A stretch of DNA of 59,432 bases from Lachnospiraceae bacterium (GCA_026169045.1 JAPFDH010000087.1:1-59432), one strand, 5' to 3'. Positions 7,707 through 16,595 are shown, counted from the first letter of the stretch. Made by a program: numbers and translations. Notes: generated from the letters alone by a model not told the origin.

Positions 7707-8960
7707 TCATTCTTCCATATTTTTCTTAAATTTATCTTCCCATTCATCCAATTCCCGGATAATATCTTCTTTCGGCGTCGGCAGACAATTTTTCTGTGCT
7801 TCCTCAAACAGCGCTCTTGTAAGCCGGTATTCTCCGTTTTCTAGACTCTCCAGTGCTCTGCTTTCTTCTTTATATTCCTGCATCACCGCTTTCAAAACCA
7901 TTGTTTTGATTCTGGAACTGAGACGGTCAATATCGCGGTAATTATACATGTCTGTCTTATCCGCCATATCTTCAAATGTAAATCCTTCTTCTAAAGAGAG
8001 AATGGAACGAAAATGTTTTTCAAAAGAGAACGTCCTTGCCTCCTTATCCGGAAATGGTACACGTACCAATTCCACCCGATCCAGCATAGCATTATCTACC
8101 TGATTGGGATAATTGGTTGCACCAATAAAAATAATTGGTTTATCGGAATGATTGATTTTATTATATCCGGTCAGAAAAGCCGTAGTCAACGATGCCGCAT
8201 ATTCCGGAAGCATTGGTTGCGAACGATTTTTACATACTCCGTCTACTTCATCAATAAAAACAATACAAGGTGCATTCTTTTCTGCTTCCTCGAATAAACG
8301 GGTAATAATTTTTTCTGCCTCTCCCACAAAGCGGCTCAAAATATCGGATCCGACCAATGAAATATATTTATAATTCTGATCCATCAATTCATGGGCAAAA
8401 GCCTCTATGATGTATGTTTTTCCACATCCGGGAGGGCCGATGAAAAAATAAGAATGCAATTGTTTCATTTTTAAATAAGCCTTTAATTTACTAAGCTGGG
8501 AATCTGCTATACATTCCCGCAGCTGTTCCTTTAATTCCTGCATCCCGGATACATCTGCAAAAGAATGCCTGGGAGCCTCTTTAAACCATGACTGTACCGT
8601 TTCATTTGCAATGGTTTCTTGTTTCATCCCAGTGCTTCGTTTTTCCTTGTTCTCTTTTTCTCCTCCTTCTTTTCCTTTTTCTGCATGTTCCATGAATTCT
8701 TTATACCGTTCCGGACTGATTTCTTTTACAATACTTTTTATTTTTAGATTCAATTCCTGTACTTTTCGCTGCTGATACAGCCGCTCTTCTCCCACACTCA
8801 TCTGAGCCATCTCATATCGCAGGCTGGCCGCTTTCTGCAGATAAATACACTCCTCTTTGGAATGCTGTCCCCCATTATCCAGATAGGCATCCTCCGCTTT
8901 CTTCATATAAGACAGACAAAGATTTTCTTTCTCCTGCATACGTTCCATATAGCTATCCAT
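7707..8960 (-). CDS. Vps4-like AAA ATPase with MIT-like N-terminus
   Basis: 417 residues arranged like eukaryotic and archaeal Vps4. Residues about 1-80 form three predicted helices with an MIT-like pattern (KKAEDAYLDNGG, ECIYLQKAASLRYEMAQ, QQRKVQELNLKIKSI), followed by a charged linker. The AAA core has FADVSGMQELKEQL, Walker A GPPGCGKT (175-182), an aromatic pore loop SRFVGEAEK (209-217), Walker B CIVFIDEVDG (232-241) and sensor 1 GATNYP (Asn283). Where Vps4 has paired arginine fingers (RRF), this has DRV, so the first Arg is Asp. The end (LTRALFEEAQK, P395 region, ELDEWEDKF) matches the Vps4 C-terminal helix. Known family role: disassembling ESCRT-III polymers. Neighbouring Snf7-like protein supports that. 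AGGAGG precedes the ATG. Confidence 0.88.
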   Translation of the reverse strand: MDSYMERMQEKENLCLSYMKKAEDAYLDNGGQHSKEECIYLQKAASLRYEMAQMSVGEERLYQQRKVQELNLKIKSIVKEISPERYKEFMEHAEKGKEGGEKENKEKRSTGMKQETIANETVQSWFKEAPRHSFADVSGMQELKEQLRECIADSQLSKLKAYLKMKQLHSYFFIGPPGCGKTYIIEAFAHELMDQNYKYISLVGSDILSRFVGEAEKIITRLFEEAEKNAPCIVFIDEVDGVCKNRSQPMLPEYAASLTTAFLTGYNKINHSDKPIIFIGATNYPNQVDNAMLDRVELVRVPFPDKEARTFSFEKHFRSILSLEEGFTFEDMADKTDMYNYRDIDRLSSRIKTMVLKAVMQEYKEESRALESLENGEYRLTRALFEEAQKNCLPTPKEDIIRELDEWEDKFKKNMEE

Positions 8961-9031
8961 CTCTTTACCTCCTGTTAGCTAAAATCACGGATTTTTTCTA
9001 GGATTTTTCAGTTTCATGATTCCAAGCGGCA

Positions 9032-9655
9032 TCATAAATCTCTGGTCAGTTCATCAATATCAGCCATACTCTTTTCCAGGGCATTCTCCTCATCCAGATT
9101 CTGTAGTTCATCTTCACTGAAAGGAAGGATCTCTTCCATTTTTATTGCTGCTTCTTCCATATCCAGACACTCTTCCAAAGATTCTCCACCAAGAAGCCTT
9201 TCAATCACCGAATCATCTACCAGATCATCCACCGGAACACGGAAGAAATTCTTCATACCGGAATCATCTCTTTGTCCTGCTTTTTCCATACCCTTTATTC
9301 CATTGTTCAATGCTCTTACATTCACTTTTTCCGTTCTTCCGGAAATGGAATTCATAAGTTTCAAAACAGCTCCCATCTCATTCATAGCCTTACACAATTC
9401 CTGCACAGAAGAAATTTCACGCAGCCGTTCATGGGCATTATTAATAATTGCCAGTGAATAATATGCATTTTTTAAATTGGCCACTGCCTTGGGATTATCC
9501 CTCTTGCGCGTTCTGCTATAACGGAGCGCCCGAAGCTCCCGCTCAATAATCAGGCGATATTTTCTCTGCAGTCCACGTATGCGAACCCCTGCTTCCATAA
9601 TCTGATAATCAATATTTTGTTTTTCTTTTTTGGGAAATAACGGTCCTTTTTTCAT
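9032..9655 (-). CDS. ESCRT-III/Snf7-like protein
   Basis: 207 residues with the layout of ESCRT-III subunits: a short basic start (KKGPLFPKKEKQN), a basic helical hairpin (about 15-125; LQRKYRLIIERELRALRYSR, then DNPKAVANLKNAYYSLAIIN), a conserved-looking turn with LCKAMNEMGAVLKLMN (87-101, compare CHMP 'm..mskvmk..'), and an acidic C-terminal third (PI falls sharply after about 140). The tail holds E-NA-L-EK-S-M-AD-I (190-200), close to the MIM1 pattern that binds Vps4 MIT domains. Length and charge reversal match CHMP proteins (about 200-220 residues). It sits directly upstream of the Vps4-like gene. The call is from pattern reading; a structure prediction would be decisive. GGAGG precedes the ATG. 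Confidence 0.72.
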   Translation of the reverse strand: MKKGPLFPKKEKQNIDYQIMEAGVRIRGLQRKYRLIIERELRALRYSRTRKRDNPKAVANLKNAYYSLAIINNAHERLREISSVQELCKAMNEMGAVLKLMNSISGRTEKVNVRALNNGIKGMEKAGQRDDSGMKNFFRVPVDDLVDDSVIERLLGGESLEECLDMEEAAIKMEEILPFSEDELQNLDEENALEKSMADIDELTRDL

Positions 9656-9667
9656 CTGACTTCCTCC

Positions 9668-10780
9668 TTAATTATTCAGCAGCTGAGACTCTTCTTCCTG
9701 CTCCAGTACCTGTTCCTGCTGTTTTTCATGTATTCTTCTAAGCCCTTCTTTTCTTCCTTCTTCATTTCTCTTAATTTCCCGTTCCATATCATCAAATTCC
9801 ATGGAACTGCGCAAAATATAATCTCCCATCGCAGGAGAAGCGAATATCTCATCCATAGCATCCGTAAACCGGTTCCCCAGTTCTTCCAGTTCATCGATTT
9901 GTTTCTGCAAATCAACCAACTGATTCCGAAACTGTGCTTCATGCATAATAACCTCATCCAGCATATGCTGCTCCAGTTTTTGTGCCATCTGAGTCAAAAC
10001 AATCTCTTCACTCCGTATAATTTGACGGCACGCCATAATGGACGCCAGATTCATGGATCGCTGTTGCTTCAATGTTTTCAGGCTGTCATACATTTTTTTA
10101 ATATCTTTTCGTTTTATCACCAACTCGTAAGCATCGGGGTCAACGGATTTTACCCCTTCCCCAAACTCATTGATCAACTGCACCAAATGAGGATTTTTTT
10201 CTGCCTCTTCTAAAACAACTTTTCGTTTTTCTTCAAATTGTTCTTTTATTTTATCATAGCGGGCTGTCTGCCGTTCAATGCTTTGCTCTCTCTCATCAAT
10301 TTTCATGGAATACTCTACAATCGTCTTATACTGATCCAGACGTTTTTCTCTTTCTTCCATGATTTTCTCGATCTGATCATGATCCGAAGACGGAATGGGT
10401 TCATGGCCTTTTCCGATTCCGTATAACAGCAACCCTTTAATAATTCGTTCTGCCGTATCATTACATCCGTTTTTCACTATATCATCCAAATGCTGGGCAA
10501 AATACAGCATTTTTTTATCCATGCTGCGTGTATCTGCCAAAGACACCTGCGCCTGATCCAGTTTTGCAATCAAGCCTCTCAGAATCCGCTTATATTCCTC
10601 CATTTTTTCTTCCGGAATCTTTCCGGTCTGATCCTTCAACTGCAGAGAAAGCATCGTGTTCTTCAATCTTTCTCCTGCTTCCCGTACATCAGCTGCCTGT
10701 TTTTTTTCTTCTGATGACGTCATTTTTACTTCTTTGGACTTTCCGCCAAATACCTGTTTCAATGTTTTTCCAAATTCCAC
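9668..10780 (-). CDS. 370-aa coiled-coil protein of the ESCRT-like operon
   Basis: Almost wholly helical with long heptad-rich stretches (about 20-100, 140-215, 225-300 and 315-365). The N-terminus MEFGKTLKQVFGGKSKE resembles the short hydrophobic-basic leader of Snf7 and PspA family proteins ('lFgk.fggk'), so it could be a larger, divergent membrane-binding subunit. No enzymatic motif or transmembrane segment. I do not recognise a named family; TelA-type resistance proteins were considered, but their conserved motifs are absent. The frame starts with GTG, with GGGAGG eight bases upstream. It lies 12 bases before the ESCRT-III-like gene, which suggests the two products act together. Confidence 0.7.
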   Translation of the reverse strand: MEFGKTLKQVFGGKSKEVKMTSSEEKKQAADVREAGERLKNTMLSLQLKDQTGKIPEEKMEEYKRILRGLIAKLDQAQVSLADTRSMDKKMLYFAQHLDDIVKNGCNDTAERIIKGLLLYGIGKGHEPIPSSDHDQIEKIMEEREKRLDQYKTIVEYSMKIDEREQSIERQTARYDKIKEQFEEKRKVVLEEAEKNPHLVQLINEFGEGVKSVDPDAYELVIKRKDIKKMYDSLKTLKQQRSMNLASIMACRQIIRSEEIVLTQMAQKLEQHMLDEVIMHEAQFRNQLVDLQKQIDELEELGNRFTDAMDEIFASPAMGDYILRSSMEFDDMEREIKRNEEGRKEGLRRIHEKQQEQVLEQEEESQLLNN

Positions 10781-10803
10781 GTTTCATTCCTCCCTGACTG
10801 TCT

Positions 10804-11274
10804 TTATTTTCCAAATATATACATAATTCCCCACATCACTGCACATATAATCAATGCGGGAACACATGATAAAAATAGAGCACCCCCCAGAATCAATAGA
10901 AAATCCATGACTCCCCAGAGAAGTTTTCCTCCTTCCGGAACGGCCAAGACATGAATATCAGCCATATAAAATCCCACAGCACTTAATACACTTCCCACCG
11001 CCCATGTAACTGCCATATTTTTAAAAAATCCGTCATATCCAATGCGGCATATGGTAAAAATATTCCCTGCAAGCAGGAGAAACAATACAATTCCTTCCAC
11101 CAAAAGAACCCGTCCGCTATCAGAACGATTTAATGAAAATAAATATACCCAGGCTAAAATTGTCCCAAGTATAAAAAGCGTTCCCAATATTCCAAGTGCA
11201 ATACCTCTTCCGACCTCCGGTTCTGCCATATCCATATGAAAATCAAAATGAATGTTTTGTTTCTTTTTTTTCAT
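10804..11274 (-). CDS. small multi-pass membrane protein
   Basis: 156 residues with four predicted transmembrane helices (about 24-48, 57-77, 86-106 and 119-150) after a charged N-terminus rich in Lys and His (MKKKKQNIHFDFHMDM). No known motif is seen and the family is unknown. Within the operon it is one of two proteins with four TM segments (the other is encoded at 16596-17039) and may recruit the soluble coiled-coil and ATPase subunits to the membrane. AAGGAT lies upstream of the ATG. Confidence 0.7.
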   Translation of the reverse strand: MKKKKQNIHFDFHMDMAEPEVGRGIALGILGTLFILGTILAWVYLFSLNRSDSGRVLLVEGIVLFLLLAGNIFTICRIGYDGFFKNMAVTWAVGSVLSAVGFYMADIHVLAVPEGGKLLWGVMDFLLILGGALFLSCVPALIICAVMWGIMYIFGK

Positions 11275-11343
11275 CGTTCAACCAATCCTTTTTCTATCCT
11301 GCACAGCATATCTTCTTTCTGTTTCTTCCGGATGGAAGCCACC

Positions 11344-11847
11344 TTACAGAAGATCCAACCGTTCGGATCGTTCATAAATGGTCTCATTTCCCAGAATCAA
11401 TTCCACCTGAAATCCTTCCTTTAATTCCACACCCACATGACAAAATCCCTGTATGCGGGGAAGTTTTATTTTTACATCCTGAAATACAGCATCTTTTCCC
11501 TCTTTTTTTACTGAGACATGGAGGGAAACCGTTTCGTCACTGTCAATACGGGCGAAATCTTTTTCACACCACACGATTTTCCCCATAGACAATTCGTCTG
11601 CCCAGGCCAAAAAAATTTCCTCTGTTTTATCCAGTTTTAGCTCCTCGTTGTCCATACAGTATCCGTATGCGGTAATTCCAATACGTATCCCCTTTCGCTT
11701 CTTTTTCCCATACTCATCCGCCATTTTTTTTATATTATCCATTTCTGCCTGATTTCCCAACACATTATGGACTACCGGGAAACCACAAACCGGACATTTC
11801 GCTCTTCCGTCTTCCATATCCGCCTGACAGCAAATACATGTATTCAT
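11344..11847 (-). CDS. zinc-ribbon protein of the ESCRT-like operon
   Basis: 167 residues. The N-terminus is a zinc ribbon (Cys4/Cys7 and Cys18/Cys21: CICC..., CPVC). After a basic linker (KKKRKG) the rest is predicted beta-rich, with alternating hydrophobic strands (GIRIGITAYGYCM, TVSLHVSVKKEG, FQDVKIKLPRI, CHVGVELKEGFQVELILG). This could be a small beta-sandwich or a peptide-binding domain, but I do not recognise it. A similar ribbon begins the MORN protein of the same operon, hinting at a shared attachment module. AAAGGAG precedes the ATG, and it ends 69 bases before the next gene. Confidence 0.7.
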   Translation of the reverse strand: MNTCICCQADMEDGRAKCPVCGFPVVHNVLGNQAEMDNIKKMADEYGKKKRKGIRIGITAYGYCMDNEELKLDKTEEIFLAWADELSMGKIVWCEKDFARIDSDETVSLHVSVKKEGKDAVFQDVKIKLPRIQGFCHVGVELKEGFQVELILGNETIYERSERLDLL

Positions 11848-11861
11848 CTGTTCTCCTTTCC

Positions 11862-12929
11862 CTACTCGCGATTATGAATTGCCTGGATCATCGCATAGTA
11901 GCATTTTCTGTATTCTTCAATTCCCCGTTCCAGACGATTCAAAATCATCTCGGATTGTGCCATAAATATCTCTTTTTCTTCCTTTTCTCCCTCTCCGAGC
12001 TGTGCTTCGATCAACGCCCACTCATTTTCCAGATATTCTCTTGTTTTTTTCAAAAATTGAATCTGTACTTCGCATTGCTCCAGCCGTTTTTTTTCTTCTT
12101 TTACCTGTTCTTTCTCAAACCAACTTAAAAGAACTTGCAATTCTTCTTCTGCATCCCTTTTTCTGTTTTTCTGGCTGTCAATTTCTTCTTTTTTCCTTTT
12201 CACATTTTCTTGTATCTGTTCCTGTTCCTGTAAAACAGCTTCCAGTTCCTTTTTTAATTCATCCCATTCAATCTCCGCTTTCTTTATATCGGTTAAACGT
12301 TCCCTTTGTCTTTCCTCCAGATCTTGCTTTTCTTGTTCCAGTTCCTCTTTCTTTACACCAAGAAGACGATATTCTTCTTCCTTCTGTTTTTCCTGTTTTC
12401 TCTGTTCTTCCAATTCCAGCTGCAATTGTTCCATTTTTTTTTGCAGATCAGGAATCTTGTTATTCTGACATATTCTTATTTCTTCTTCCAATTGATTACA
12501 TTGTCTCTTGAGAGAAACAGCCTCTTTCTCTTGTTCTCTTATTTCATCCTTTCTCTTCTCCAGCCTCTTTTTTTCTATTTCCAGTTTTTCTGTTTCCTGT
12601 TGCATCTTTATTATTACAATTTCTGTTTTGCGAACTTCCGATAACACATCATCCAGATTCTCACACACAGTTTCTAAACGGGCCTTTTTTTCTTCTTCTA
12701 TTTCTTCCATCGGTTGACTTTTTACAATCTTTAATATCGTCCGTCCCACCCAGCTAAGTCTCGTAACCATACGCTCCCGTTCGCCGCTATCCAATTTTTC
12801 TATGGCAACACCCTGCTCATCTTTTACGTCTTCACACAAATCATAAAAGAGATTCAAAACATCCAGAACCGTCATGTCTTTTCTCGCTTCCAGAGCTTCC
12901 ATACTTTCCCTTGTCCGATCAAATCTCAT
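11862..12929 (-). CDS. long coiled-coil protein
   Basis: 355 residues. Residues 1-85 form a separate helical head (MRFDRTRESMEALEARKD; VLDVLNLFYDLCEDVKD; RMVTRLSWVGRTILKIVKS). Residues about 90-320 are an uninterrupted, extremely Glu/Lys/Gln-rich coiled coil, and the last 30 residues are less charged (IEEYRKCYYAMIQAIHNRE). No catalytic motif. It looks like a spacer or scaffold, comparable in layout to PspA-like or tether proteins, though no family is claimed. The frame is open to 12947, but AGAAGGGG is best placed for the ATG at 12929. It follows the Hsp70-like gene by 47 bases. Confidence 0.72.
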   Translation of the reverse strand: MRFDRTRESMEALEARKDMTVLDVLNLFYDLCEDVKDEQGVAIEKLDSGERERMVTRLSWVGRTILKIVKSQPMEEIEEEKKARLETVCENLDDVLSEVRKTEIVIIKMQQETEKLEIEKKRLEKRKDEIREQEKEAVSLKRQCNQLEEEIRICQNNKIPDLQKKMEQLQLELEEQRKQEKQKEEEYRLLGVKKEELEQEKQDLEERQRERLTDIKKAEIEWDELKKELEAVLQEQEQIQENVKRKKEEIDSQKNRKRDAEEELQVLLSWFEKEQVKEEKKRLEQCEVQIQFLKKTREYLENEWALIEAQLGEGEKEEKEIFMAQSEMILNRLERGIEEYRKCYYAMIQAIHNRE

Positions 12930-12976
12930 GCATTTTCCCCTTCTCATACGTTTCCAAACACCAGAGTTTCCGTTCT

Positions 12977-14662
12977 TTATACTTTTCCAGTCCCTGCTGT
13001 AGTAACTTCAAACAAATCTCCCAGTCTTGTCAGTTCTACTACATGATCCTCTTCACCGATACGTCCTTCCAACATATCATAATCATGAATATGCAGGCTT
13101 ACTACTCCGGAAGAATCCAGAGAAAAACCAACGACTGCCGTGTGGTACTGATTTTGCACTACATTGGCCAGTTTTCTGGAAAATTCCTCCTTTGCCAATG
13201 CCACCATGGCAGTTTTATCATGATGTCCGAAATTCACCAAGAACCGATCGAATCCTCCTGAAATTGCCTGAATTACAATAATTTCATTATCCACACTTCC
13301 TCTTGCAAAATATACTTTATCAAATACAATATCCTGTTTATAACGAATGGCATAATTAGGACATACCTGTTTATTTGCGTTATAAGCCCATACCCCTATG
13401 GAATACGATGCCGTATTTCGAATTCCTATAATTCCGGCAGCTAAAAGCGCTGCTCCCAGAGAAATTGCTTTTTCACAATCTGACTTATTTAAAATGATAT
13501 TCTTTCTCCGTTTGTCATACGCGTTGAATTTAAATGTATCCTCCAATTGCTTTTTTACAAGATAATAATTACCAAAACCTCCCACTAAAGCAATTTTAAA
13601 AATATCCTGATTTCGATCCATATATTGAATGCCTTCTTCATCCATATATGCAATCATCTGACGCAATTTTTCATCAAAAACAGGACGGATAACCCGGTTA
13701 TATACTTCAAGCAGCAAACCATACGTCACATCCACACTCTCATCCCGGTAATCAATGCAAACAAACCGGATTTCATTTAATTCCTCTTCATCCAATCCAA
13801 ACTCTTCAAATACGTCCTGAATTTTTTGAGTCCGATCCTGAAGCTGCTGTTCCAGTTCATCCACTGCTTTATAAAATTTCCCATCATAAACAAACTCTTT
13901 TGTATCTTTTAGAATCCCGGAACGTTTAATCGCCTCTTCCATTACGGTTTCCATATAAACAATCCCGGCTTTTCCCACTTCCCGTTCTTCATTTTCACCG
14001 GCACCTGTCCGTTCCAAAACTTTAATTTCCACTGTATTCGTTCCGTTCGGTCCTGTACCCGATAATACATCCGTCAATGTAATATCCAACGTTCCCCCGC
14101 CATAATCTACCAACAGGATTTTTCCTTCGAATTTTTTTCCGGTAGTTACAAAAAAATTGTGGGCAAAAAAAGCACTGGCGGCCGCCGGTTCACTGACCAC
14201 TTTTACCTCTTTCACAAATTTCATATCTCTGCAAATATTCCGGAGCATTGTTCTTCCATCCAGCGTACTGATACCTTCATTCCATATTTCAGGGACTCCG
14301 ATTACCAAAGTTTCGATTTCATTTTCATTCAAATTCTTTAAAACCTGACGCAGGACATTTTCAAGAAAATATTTTGCAATTACTTCCGGTGTATACATTT
14401 GATCAAACCCGCGTTCTGCCAATTTTTTGGGGTTGGTTTCCGGCAGAAGCATTTTAAACGCTTTAAATACCCTGGCACCTTTTTTTCCTGTTAATGATTT
14501 TGCTGCTCTGCCAAATTCAAGCTGTCCATCCATCAATGCTGCCACTGAAGGAATAAAGGGAAGCGTCTGATTCAATATCAATGTTTCCAGTGTCTGCGTA
14601 TCTTCCCTGTAAATCGATACCGTTGTATAGGTACTCCCAAAATCCAATCCAAGATTTATCAT
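12977..14662 (-). CDS. Hsp70/actin-fold ATPase lacking a normal substrate-binding half
   Basis: 561 residues. Hsp70-type nucleotide motifs are clear: phosphate-1 GLDFGSTYTT near the start, VIGVPEIWNE, VVSEPAAASAFFA, phosphate-2 LLVDYGGGTLDIT and the adenosine motif IALVGGFGNYYLVKK. After the ATPase region comes a beta-rich stretch of about 120 residues, much shorter than the substrate-binding and lid domains of DnaK, and there is no EEVD-like or Gly/Met tail. It is therefore a specialised relative rather than the housekeeping chaperone. In this operon it may drive assembly or folding of the coiled-coil subunits, which is inference. An alternative start lies at 14692; MINLGLDFGS is the natural family start. 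Confidence 0.85.
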   Translation of the reverse strand: MINLGLDFGSTYTTVSIYREDTQTLETLILNQTLPFIPSVAALMDGQLEFGRAAKSLTGKKGARVFKAFKMLLPETNPKKLAERGFDQMYTPEVIAKYFLENVLRQVLKNLNENEIETLVIGVPEIWNEGISTLDGRTMLRNICRDMKFVKEVKVVSEPAAASAFFAHNFFVTTGKKFEGKILLVDYGGGTLDITLTDVLSGTGPNGTNTVEIKVLERTGAGENEEREVGKAGIVYMETVMEEAIKRSGILKDTKEFVYDGKFYKAVDELEQQLQDRTQKIQDVFEEFGLDEEELNEIRFVCIDYRDESVDVTYGLLLEVYNRVIRPVFDEKLRQMIAYMDEEGIQYMDRNQDIFKIALVGGFGNYYLVKKQLEDTFKFNAYDKRRKNIILNKSDCEKAISLGAALLAAGIIGIRNTASYSIGVWAYNANKQVCPNYAIRYKQDIVFDKVYFARGSVDNEIIVIQAISGGFDRFLVNFGHHDKTAMVALAKEEFSRKLANVVQNQYHTAVVGFSLDSSGVVSLHIHDYDMLEGRIGEEDHVVELTRLGDLFEVTTAGTGKV

Positions 14663-14701
14663 TTTCCACACCACTTTCTTTTGTTTTACCATGTATCATC
14701 T

Positions 14702-16531
14702 CTACAACATCCACTCCAGAGATTCTTGTAATAATTCTTCATATTCCAAATCCACGGATTCCCTTCCATCCAGTGACAACTGATGCTGCTCTATCATCTC
14801 TTCCATGCGATCCTGCGTTTCTCTGTCTTCCTGTTCTATTTTATTCATAAACTGGGTATGGCTCCATACTGCATCGGTTATTAACTGGTTGATATAATTT
14901 GTATTTTCCAGCAATGGTTCCATACGCCCCTCGGTAAGATTTACCGCTATTTCCATTTTATGAATATATTCTCTGCACTTGCTTACCGTTTCTTTTTGTG
15001 ACGCCCGGACATGTTCCATATTCCGTATACTTCTCTTTATTCCTACTGCCTCTGTTTTTTTTGCTGCAAGTAAATGCTGATCTCCTGAAGTTATTTTTCC
15101 TGCCTGCAGGGCATCTTCCATCAGATCCGGATGTTCTGATTCGAACCTATGAATATCTCTGATTTTTTCTTTCAGCAATATACCATATTCCTCTATTTTT
15201 CTGCTATCCCGATCGATCTGTTCTTCCATCTCCCATTCTTTTTTTATCAGTTGGAACATATCCATATACAATTTCATGACATAATCTCTGTCTTTTAAAT
15301 TGTTTTCACATCGGCTGGAAATTCTATATTCAATTCCCTCTAAACTTTTATCCAGGAGCGTTTTGTTTCCACTCACACAGGCATTCTGGACATATTCGAT
15401 GCATTGATCTATGTATGTTACAGCCGTCTCATCTTCCAAAAGCATCCTTGGCTTTAATAACTCCTGCCTGATTTTCATAAGCAAATGTTTCTCGGTATCT
15501 GTGAATAACCTTTCCCCAAGCATTCCTGTTTTCAACAACTTATCCGTCTTTTTTGCCAGACTATTTTCTTCATAAATGAAACAAAACATATTATCAGAAG
15601 GATATGTTTTTTCTATCCATTCTCTTACCTTTTCTTTTGTTCCCAGTTTTGCATACCACTGTTTTGCCAGTGCATGTAACTTTGAAAAAATATGTTCGTC
15701 CAATAAGCTCTCATACACCACCTTCCGAACATATCTCTTATTTTCAGGGAGTCCGAGAAGATAATCCCGTCGAAACTGTTCGTTACGATACCATGCTAAA
15801 ATAATATCCGCATAAATTTCTTCCATTCCCAAATAGTTTTGGAAATATTGTCTGTTTCCCATTAAAAGGAACCGAAGCATAGATATGATTTCTCCACGAT
15901 TCCAATCATTTAAAAAAGAAATTCTGTTTTCCATTTCATCCGCCATTTTTTCATATATGGGCACATTCTGTTTCCGAAAAATACGCTGAATTTTTGGAAA
16001 CAAATCCGATTGAAAAATTCCTGACGGATCAGCCAGATACCTTTTACTTCCTTCTGCCGCAGTAGGTGCATGAATCAAAAATAAATGTTCTCTTCCATAA
16101 TTTTTTTCTGACTGTTTTATAATTTCTGATATCAGTTCCGGATAACTGGATACTTCTGCGAACATTTGTATTTCAAATACAAATGCCATATTTTTCTCTC
16201 TTTTCATCATTTCCAATACCTGATTGAAAAACAATTCCATGTTCTTAAATGAGAAAATATGTTCTTCTTCCTTGATCCGAAAAAAATTTAAGATCCCCTG
16301 TTTACGATATTTTTCATATAACTCTTCTGATCGGTTATCCCCGAATTCAACCTGATATCGTCCCTCTTCTCCTGATATAAAATAAACCGCCTTATATTGT
16401 TTTTTCTTTAGCTGGACGTACAAATACTGACGCAGATTCAGCCGGACCAAGCTTTTCAGAAAATACATATCCTCATTTGCAAAAACGAAATGACATAAAC
16501 CTTTTTCCCAACTGAATCGATCCATAAACAC
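14702..16531 (-). CDS. 609-aa protein of unknown family (ESCRT-like operon)
   Basis: No family recognised. The first 200 residues have alternating strands and helices with hydrophobic segments such as NMAFVFEIQMFAEV and HLFLIHAPTAAEGSKRYL, which recalls a degenerate P-loop or Rossmann core, but there is no Walker A. The middle is helical. Residues about 420-590 are coiled-coil prone (RDSRKIEEYGILLKEKIRD; MEHVRASQKETVSKCREYI). The extreme C-terminus is acidic and reads EELLQESLEWML, a pattern like MIM1. The first in-frame start is a GTG at 16531 after AAGGGG; an ATG two codons later is also possible. Its size suggests a scaffold or adaptor for the ATPases. Confidence 0.68.
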   Translation of the reverse strand: MFMDRFSWEKGLCHFVFANEDMYFLKSLVRLNLRQYLYVQLKKKQYKAVYFISGEEGRYQVEFGDNRSEELYEKYRKQGILNFFRIKEEEHIFSFKNMELFFNQVLEMMKREKNMAFVFEIQMFAEVSSYPELISEIIKQSEKNYGREHLFLIHAPTAAEGSKRYLADPSGIFQSDLFPKIQRIFRKQNVPIYEKMADEMENRISFLNDWNRGEIISMLRFLLMGNRQYFQNYLGMEEIYADIILAWYRNEQFRRDYLLGLPENKRYVRKVVYESLLDEHIFSKLHALAKQWYAKLGTKEKVREWIEKTYPSDNMFCFIYEENSLAKKTDKLLKTGMLGERLFTDTEKHLLMKIRQELLKPRMLLEDETAVTYIDQCIEYVQNACVSGNKTLLDKSLEGIEYRISSRCENNLKDRDYVMKLYMDMFQLIKKEWEMEEQIDRDSRKIEEYGILLKEKIRDIHRFESEHPDLMEDALQAGKITSGDQHLLAAKKTEAVGIKRSIRNMEHVRASQKETVSKCREYIHKMEIAVNLTEGRMEPLLENTNYINQLITDAVWSHTQFMNKIEQEDRETQDRMEEMIEQHQLSLDGRESVDLEYEELLQESLEWML

Positions 16532-16595
16532 CGTTCCCCTTTTTACTCTCTCATAATTTCATCACCATTTATTTTCTATTCATCGTTCCCGATTT

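Noticed and set aside
9668-10780. TelA-type toxic anion resistance protein
   Set aside because: The length and coiled-coil nature fit loosely, but the conserved TelA C-terminal motifs are not seen.
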